Origin: JAFDVL01 sp031371805
GTDB lineage: Bacteria; Acidobacteriota; Blastocatellia; RBC074
Direction of reading: 5' to 3'
DNA length: 28,121 nucleotides
Assembly: GCA_031371805.1 (NCBI GenBank)
Contig: JANMKB010000452.1
Location: forward strand, 1 to 28,121
The notes beneath the pieces were generated by a model. The model was not told where the DNA came from. It ran no database searches and worked only from the letters and a program-made list of their open reading frames with translations. Positions 24,361-28,121 of the stretch are shown one piece after another; position 1 is the stretch's first letter, and each line of letters starts with the position of its first letter. The translations under genes and the position numbers were made by a program.

Positions 24361-24422
24361 AAGATGAGCGATGAAGGATGAATAAATTTCTATTCGCTCA
24401 TCGCTCAGTCTTTATCCTTCAT
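24353..24422. repeat. Intergenic element with inverted heptad-repeat arms, overlapping a stop codon
   Basis: Positions 24353-24380 are four back-to-back 7-mers of the form RRVGATG. Positions 24395-24422 are four 7-mers of the complementary type (YCTTCAT / CGCTCAK, one more diverged). The arms are inverted around a 14-bp AT-rich spacer. The first heptad contains the TGA stop of the M16 partner gene. The design is the same as at 5014-5126, with a different unit. Confidence 0.6.
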
Positions 24423-24436
24423 CCCTTAAAGATTTT

Positions 24437-25408
24437 ATGAGCCTCGGAATTATTCTTTTTAATCTTGGCGGCCCTGAAACCCTCGCCGATGTCAGGCCAT
24501 TTCTCTACAATTTATTTTCTGACCCGGAAATTATTCGCCTGCCTGTCAAAGCTTTGCAAAAGCCACTGGCGTGGTGGATTGCGACCAACCGCAAAAAAAA
24601 ATCTACCAGGATTTATGAACAGATTGGTGGCGGTTCGCCACTGCGGCGGATTACGGATGAGCAGGCCAAAGCCTTGCAGAATGAATTGCAACGGCGCGGC
24701 ATTGACGCCAAAGTCTACGTTGGGATGCGTTACTGGCATCCCTTCACCAACGAAGCTTTAGCCAAAATTCAACGCGATAAAATTACTGAATTAATTGTGC
24801 TGCCGCTCTATCCGCAATTTTCCGTTTCGAGTACCGGCTCAAGTCTCAAAGATTTTATTGCCCAACTCAGAAAGCTGGGCGGCCTGCGCCAAATCAAGCG
24901 GCATTACATCACGCACTGGTTTCGCCACGAGGCGTACCTCAACACACTCGCCGCACAAATTAAAGAAGCCATTGCCAAATTTCCTGATCCCGATCCGCGC
25001 CACGTTCACCTGTTGTTCAGCGCCCACAGCATTCCGCAAGCTTATGTCGAACGTGGTGATCCGTACCTGCGCCACACCGAAGAAACCGTGCGCCTGGTAA
25101 TGGAGAAATTAGCCAATGGCAGCCCACACGATTTAAGCTTTCAAAGCAAAGTCGGCCCCGTGAAATGGCTGCGTCCGCCGACCGAAGATAAAATCCGTGA
25201 ATTGCATGCCGCCGGCGTAAACCAGTTATTAATGATTCCCATCAGCTTCGTTTCCGAACACAGCGAAACGCTTTATGAACTGGATATTCAGTATAAAATT
25301 GTTGCCGACGAAATTGGCCTGAAGGAATATCGCCGCGTCCCGGCCTTCAATTCTGACCCACGATTTATTAGTGCGCTGGCGGATTTGGTACAGGAAAAAG
25401 TAAAGTAG
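24437..25408 (+). CDS. hemH: Ferrochelatase
   Basis: The 323-residue protein matches HemH throughout: N-terminal GIILFNLGGPET, GGGSPLRRIT, the active-site histidine H197 in FSAHSIP and the acidic metal-site residue E274 in SFVSEHSETLYELD. QSKVGPVKWLRPPTED is also characteristic. It inserts Fe2+ into protoporphyrin IX to make protohaem, or works on coproporphyrin III in the coproporphyrin-dependent branch. Protoporphyrinogen oxidase lies about 1.1 kb downstream on the same strand, supporting a haem locus. There is no clear ribosome site before ATG 24437; the upstream 76 bp is mostly a repeat element. Length is normal. Confidence 0.97.
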   Translation: MSLGIILFNLGGPETLADVRPFLYNLFSDPEIIRLPVKALQKPLAWWIATNRKKKSTRIYEQIGGGSPLRRITDEQAKALQNELQRRGIDAKVYVGMRYWHPFTNEALAKIQRDKITELIVLPLYPQFSVSSTGSSLKDFIAQLRKLGGLRQIKRHYITHWFRHEAYLNTLAAQIKEAIAKFPDPDPRHVHLLFSAHSIPQAYVERGDPYLRHTEETVRLVMEKLANGSPHDLSFQSKVGPVKWLRPPTEDKIRELHAAGVNQLLMIPISFVSEHSETLYELDIQYKIVADEIGLKEYRRVPAFNSDPRFISALADLVQEKVK

Positions 25409-25460
25409 CGTATTCTTATTGCGTAACGCCATCAGAACGTCGGTAATATAGCGAAGGCAT

Positions 25461-25715
25461 ATGAAAAAGGAATATGATTTCAGCAAGGGTAGACGGGGCG
25501 CAATCGTGCCATCAGCGGCTGGTAAAACACGCATTACGATCAGGCTGGATGATGAGATTTTGGCCTGGTTTCGAGCAACGGTAAACGAGGCTGGCGGCGG
25601 GAGCTACCAGACACTCATCAATGATGCGTTGCGCAACTACATGCAGGGAAAAAAAGAACCACTGGAAAAAGTGCTGCGACGGGTTGTGCGTGAAGAATTG
25701 AAGCATGTGGCGTAA
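25461..25715 (+). CDS. BrnA-like ribbon-helix-helix antitoxin (orphan)
   Basis: The 84-residue protein begins EYDFSKGRRGAIVP, has TRITIRLDDEILAWFR (about 23-38) and GGGSYQTLINDALRNYM (46-62), and ends in an acidic/basic helix (RVVREEL). This is the pattern of BrnA-type antitoxins with a ribbon-helix-helix DNA-binding fold. BrnA normally neutralises the ribonuclease toxin BrnT and represses the operon. No BrnT-like gene lies upstream (52 bp gap after hemH) or downstream, so this is an orphan antitoxin or a stand-alone regulator. AAGG at 25454-25457 precedes ATG 25461 by only 3 bases. A weak promoter-like pair (TTGCGT 25419-25424, TAATAT 25444-25449) has a 19-bp spacer. Confidence 0.8.
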   Translation: MKKEYDFSKGRRGAIVPSAAGKTRITIRLDDEILAWFRATVNEAGGGSYQTLINDALRNYMQGKKEPLEKVLRRVVREELKHVA

Positions 25716-25739
25716 TCCCCAAAGGGGCCGAACATTGCT

Positions 25740-25853
25740 TTGGAGACACAACAAAATTTTACGCAAACTGAGCAGGGCTGGACATTACCGATGACACCAG
25801 AGGCAGAAAAATTTCAGGACTTGTTTGCGGAGTTGAAACGGCGTGGCGATTGA
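25740..25853 (+). CDS. Small ORF of unknown function (37 aa)
   Basis: A TTG at 25740 opens 37 codons, beginning METQQNFTQTEQGW and ending FAELKRRGD, up to TGA 25851-25853. AAAGGGG at 25721-25727 could be a distant ribosome site. Composition looks coding (charged amphipathic helix at the end), and it sits tight between the antitoxin gene and the signal peptidase-like gene. I recognise no family. It may be a real small protein, a relic of a toxin gene, or chance. Confidence 0.3.
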   Translation: METQQNFTQTEQGWTLPMTPEAEKFQDLFAELKRRGD

Positions 25854-25876
25854 TAATTGATTACTTACCCAGGATT

Positions 25877-26515
25877 ATGAAGCTCAAAAACATTTTAATT
25901 ATTTTCGGACTCATTGTTGTTTTGGGAATTGGGACAATTGCGGGTATTACGATCTATTCAATTCGCCTCATGAGCGTTCCAACTGGTGGTTTAGCAAATA
26001 CAATTATTCCAGGTGAGGCAGTTATCACTACTAAATTTTATGGGAACGTCAAACGTGGCGATCTTATTGTTTTCAAATTGCCAAGCGATCCTGCGGTTCA
26101 TTACATTAAGCGCGTCATTGGATTACCAGGTGAAGAAATTCTCTGTAAAGGCACATCTGTTTTTATCAACGGGCAGGAAATATCCGAGCAGAAAGTTTTT
26201 GCCGAAACTCCATCGGACTCAACCGCCGCATTGAAAATCATCAGGGAGGAAGCTGCTTCTCCAAATGCAAAATATAAGGTCTATTACGACATCACCGCTG
26301 AGGATGATCACTTCTCTCATGGCATGAAATTTGGTATTGGAAAACCATTTCAAATTCCGGCTGACTCATATTTTATGATGGGCGATTCACGCGATAACAG
26401 TCTTGACAGTCGTTATTGGGGCATCGTCCCAAAAGCCAATCTCGTAGCCAAAGCACTAAGAATCTGGAACTCGCCTGACACTCAAAGAATGTTCACCAGC
26501 TTAGAAATTCAATGA
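25877..26515 (+). CDS. Signal peptidase I-like protein lacking the catalytic serine
   Basis: From ATG 25877 the protein has 212 residues: one N-terminal membrane segment (5-28) and an S26 peptidase domain. The catalytic lysine is present at K78 in HYIKRVIGLPGE, and the late motif GDSRDNSLDSRYWG is intact. The serine motif (usually PSGSM.PT) reads PTGGLANT, with Gly at residue 38 where the serine belongs. The 40-residue spacing to K78 equals that between Ser43 and Lys83 of Bacillus subtilis SipS, so the alignment is secure. One base (GGT for AGT) separates the two. Either this is an inactive paralogue or it uses another nucleophile. The frame also opens earlier, at TTG 25850. The stop overlaps the hemY start (ATGA), so the two are translationally coupled. 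Confidence 0.85.
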   Translation: MKLKNILIIFGLIVVLGIGTIAGITIYSIRLMSVPTGGLANTIIPGEAVITTKFYGNVKRGDLIVFKLPSDPAVHYIKRVIGLPGEEILCKGTSVFINGQEISEQKVFAETPSDSTAALKIIREEAASPNAKYKVYYDITAEDDHFSHGMKFGIGKPFQIPADSYFMMGDSRDNSLDSRYWGIVPKANLVAKALRIWNSPDTQRMFTSLEIQ

Positions 26516-27888
26516 TTGATGTCATCATCATTGGCGCCGGCATTTCCGGGCTGTGCGCTGCTTACCACTTAAAAAAAACGGGCAAAAATATCCTCCTGCT
26601 GGAAGCTTCTGACCGTGTGGGCGGAGTTATTCAATCCATTAATGCCGAAGAATTCTTATTGGAGCGCGGCCCCAATTCTTTGCGCGGTTCGCACGAATTT
26701 TTAGACCTCGTAGACGAATTAAACCTGACCAGCGAATTAATCACCGGTGATCCGAAAGCTCCGGCTTATGTTTATTTTGACCAGCAATTACAGCCTGTTC
26801 CGATGTCACCGACTGCGCTCATCACAACAAAATTACTTTCCACCCACGCCAAATTTCGTTTACTGAAAGAACCGTTCATCAAAGCGCGAACTGACAAAAC
26901 CGAAGAAAGTTTAGCTTCGTTTGTGCGGCGCAGATTGGGCGATGAAATACTTGTGCGCTTAGTTGCGCCGTTTGTTTCAGGCGTGTACGCGGGCGATCCT
27001 GAACAACTCAGCGTACAAGCCGCTTTCGCCAGATTAGCCGCTCTCGAAGCAAATTCCGGCAGCATTTTTGCAGGAGCAATTAAAGCTGCCAAAGTCGCCA
27101 GAGCCAATAAAATCAAGCCTGTGCGCTCGCTTCGGCCTTATCGCTTGTGTTCATTCAAAGATGGCATGGAGACTTTGCCCAAAGCCATCGCCAAATATCT
27201 GGGCGAGAATTTACTGACTGATTCGCACGTCAGACAAATTACAAAAACCACCACTTCTCAATTTGAAATTACGTTCGAGCAACATAATAAGCAGCAACAC
27301 ATCACAACAGAATCATTAATCATTGCCACGCCTTCCGATGCGGCGGCGCAGTTGCTGAGCGAGATTGCGCCTGACATCAGTCCCCTGCTAACAGAAATTC
27401 CGTACACAAAATTAGTGACTGTGCCGTTAGCTTATCGAACAGATCAGCTTGCCCGACCGCTGAATGGTTTCGGATTTCTGGCACCACGTGGTCAGGGCTT
27501 ACGAACACTGGGGAGCATTTGGAATTCTTCGCTGTTTGCAAATCGCACACCCGAAGGCTGGGTTTTGCTCAACAATTTCATCGGCGGCGAAACTGATCTG
27601 GGTGCGATTAACCTGAGCGATGAAGAATTAATCCGCATCGTTCACGAGGATTTGCAAAAAGTTTTGGGCATTTCCGGCGTTCCGAAACGCCTGCCCATCA
27701 CTCGCTGGCAGCGCGCCATCCCGCAATATCGTTTGGGACATGCGGCGCGAATCGCTAAAATCGAAGCGGCGTTAACGAACCAGCACGGCTTGCGACTGGC
27801 AGGAAATTATTTACACGGTGTCGCGCTTGGCGATTGCATCAAACAGGGAAAAGAAATTGCCGCGAGGATAACGAGGTCAGGCACATGA
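26512..27888 (+). CDS. hemY: Protoporphyrinogen (or coproporphyrinogen) oxidase, HemY type
   Basis: The 458-residue flavoprotein has the FAD dinucleotide-binding start VIIIGAGISGLCAAYHL with E31 (LLEASDRVGG), the ERGPNSLRG segment, the middle FVSGVYAGDPEQLSV region and the C-terminal FAD closure HGVALGDCIKQGKEIA. These are hallmarks of HemY/HemG-type oxygen-dependent oxidases, which take six electrons from protoporphyrinogen IX or coproporphyrinogen III. It is expected on the inner face of the cytoplasmic membrane and works just before or with ferrochelatase, encoded at 24437. ATGA overlaps join it to the signal peptidase-like gene before and the L,D-transpeptidase gene after, so the three form one translational unit. 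Length is normal. Confidence 0.95.
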   Translation: MIDVIIIGAGISGLCAAYHLKKTGKNILLLEASDRVGGVIQSINAEEFLLERGPNSLRGSHEFLDLVDELNLTSELITGDPKAPAYVYFDQQLQPVPMSPTALITTKLLSTHAKFRLLKEPFIKARTDKTEESLASFVRRRLGDEILVRLVAPFVSGVYAGDPEQLSVQAAFARLAALEANSGSIFAGAIKAAKVARANKIKPVRSLRPYRLCSFKDGMETLPKAIAKYLGENLLTDSHVRQITKTTTSQFEITFEQHNKQQHITTESLIIATPSDAAAQLLSEIAPDISPLLTEIPYTKLVTVPLAYRTDQLARPLNGFGFLAPRGQGLRTLGSIWNSSLFANRTPEGWVLLNNFIGGETDLGAINLSDEELIRIVHEDLQKVLGISGVPKRLPITRWQRAIPQYRLGHAARIAKIEAALTNQHGLRLAGNYLHGVALGDCIKQGKEIAARITRSGT

Positions 27889-28121
27889 ATTCTCTCTTCC
27901 TAACGATAATTTTATGCGTCGCAATGTTCATGAATTATGCTTCAGTAAAAAGCGCAAAGAGTGATTTGACGCAGCAACCGATGATGGAAATAAATGCGAC
28001 AAAATCTGTCTCCTTTACGCTTGTCGTCAAAAAATCCGAACGCAAAATGTATCTTTATAACGATCAGGCAAAGCTGGTGAAAACTTATAAAATTGCCCTT
28101 GGCTTTACTCCAACAGGAACA
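27885..28121 (+). CDS. L,D-transpeptidase (YkuD domain), truncated by the window end
   Basis: The frame starts at ATG 27885 inside an ATGA overlap with hemY and stays open to the window edge (79 codons). Residues 1-22 form a signal peptide. From about residue 46 the segment FTLVVKKSERKMYLYNDQ, followed by KTYKIALGFTPTGT, is the typical start of YkuD L,D-transpeptidases, in which a chain-like protein cross-links peptidoglycan or attaches lipoproteins. The catalytic cysteine motif lies beyond the window, so activity cannot be judged. Coupling to hemY is unusual and may reflect only operon packing. Confidence 0.85.
   Translation, partial: MNSLFLTIILCVAMFMNYASVKSAKSDLTQQPMMEINATKSVSFTLVVKKSERKMYLYNDQAKLVKTYKIALGFTPTGT

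Overview
The window reads as chromosomal housekeeping DNA from a member of the Acidobacteriota, probably class Blastocatellia. Three things point there. The large secreted protein at 8740-11340 ends in what I recognise as the Acidobacteria-expanded TIGR03437 domain. There are paired M16 peptidases and a NtrC/NtrY-type two-component system beside an ABC ATPase. Intergenic DNA is moderate in GC and rich in short-period palindromic repeats. The assignment rests on gene content only. TAG, TAA and TGA are all used as ordinary stops, so the code is standard. I see no rRNA, tRNA, CRISPR, prophage or transposase.

Layout. 65-532: small secreted TIMP-like protein. 617-3520: secreted M16 pair (zinc-binding subunit plus partner lacking HxxEH). 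3601-4992: methyltransferase with a beta-rich C-terminal half. 5248-6415: stand-alone B12-binding domain and a ComF-type phosphoribosyltransferase whose 5' end lacks a standard start codon. 6609-7637: divergent MreB-like actin. 8008-8517: HNH endonuclease. 8740-11340: large secreted protein with a degenerate zincin motif and TIGR03437. 11603-12580: ROK protein with an altered catalytic position. 12722-18390: co-directional cluster of a broken ABC ATPase, a sigma-54 response regulator, a histidine kinase, a Nudix hydrolase, PlsC and a CPBP membrane protease, closed by a strong hairpin. 18499-20984, minus strand: DUF4177-like protein, AccD and a threonine/serine dehydratase. 21159-21560: STAS protein. 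21754-24360: second M16 pair, predicted cytoplasmic. 24437-28121: ferrochelatase, orphan BrnA-like antitoxin, signal peptidase-like protein, protoporphyrinogen oxidase and a truncated L,D-transpeptidase.

Themes. Late haem synthesis (hemH, hemY), fatty-acid and phospholipid synthesis (accD, plsC) and envelope functions (M16 pairs, signal peptidase-like protein, L,D-transpeptidase, MreB-like protein, NtrY-like kinase) dominate. Several proteins keep the family fold but have lost a key residue: the signal peptidase-like protein (Ser to Gly), the ROK protein (Asp to Asn), the MreB-like protein (Glu-Glu-Pro loop lost), both M16 partner subunits, the zincin-like region of the secreted protein, and the ABC ATPase (nonsense codon at LSGGQ).

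No obviously new defence or mobile system is present. The most unusual non-coding signal is a set of three intergenic elements (5014-5126, 11415-11552, 24353-24422). Each is built from degenerate short tandem units (period 7, 9-10 and 7) facing each other as inverted arms.
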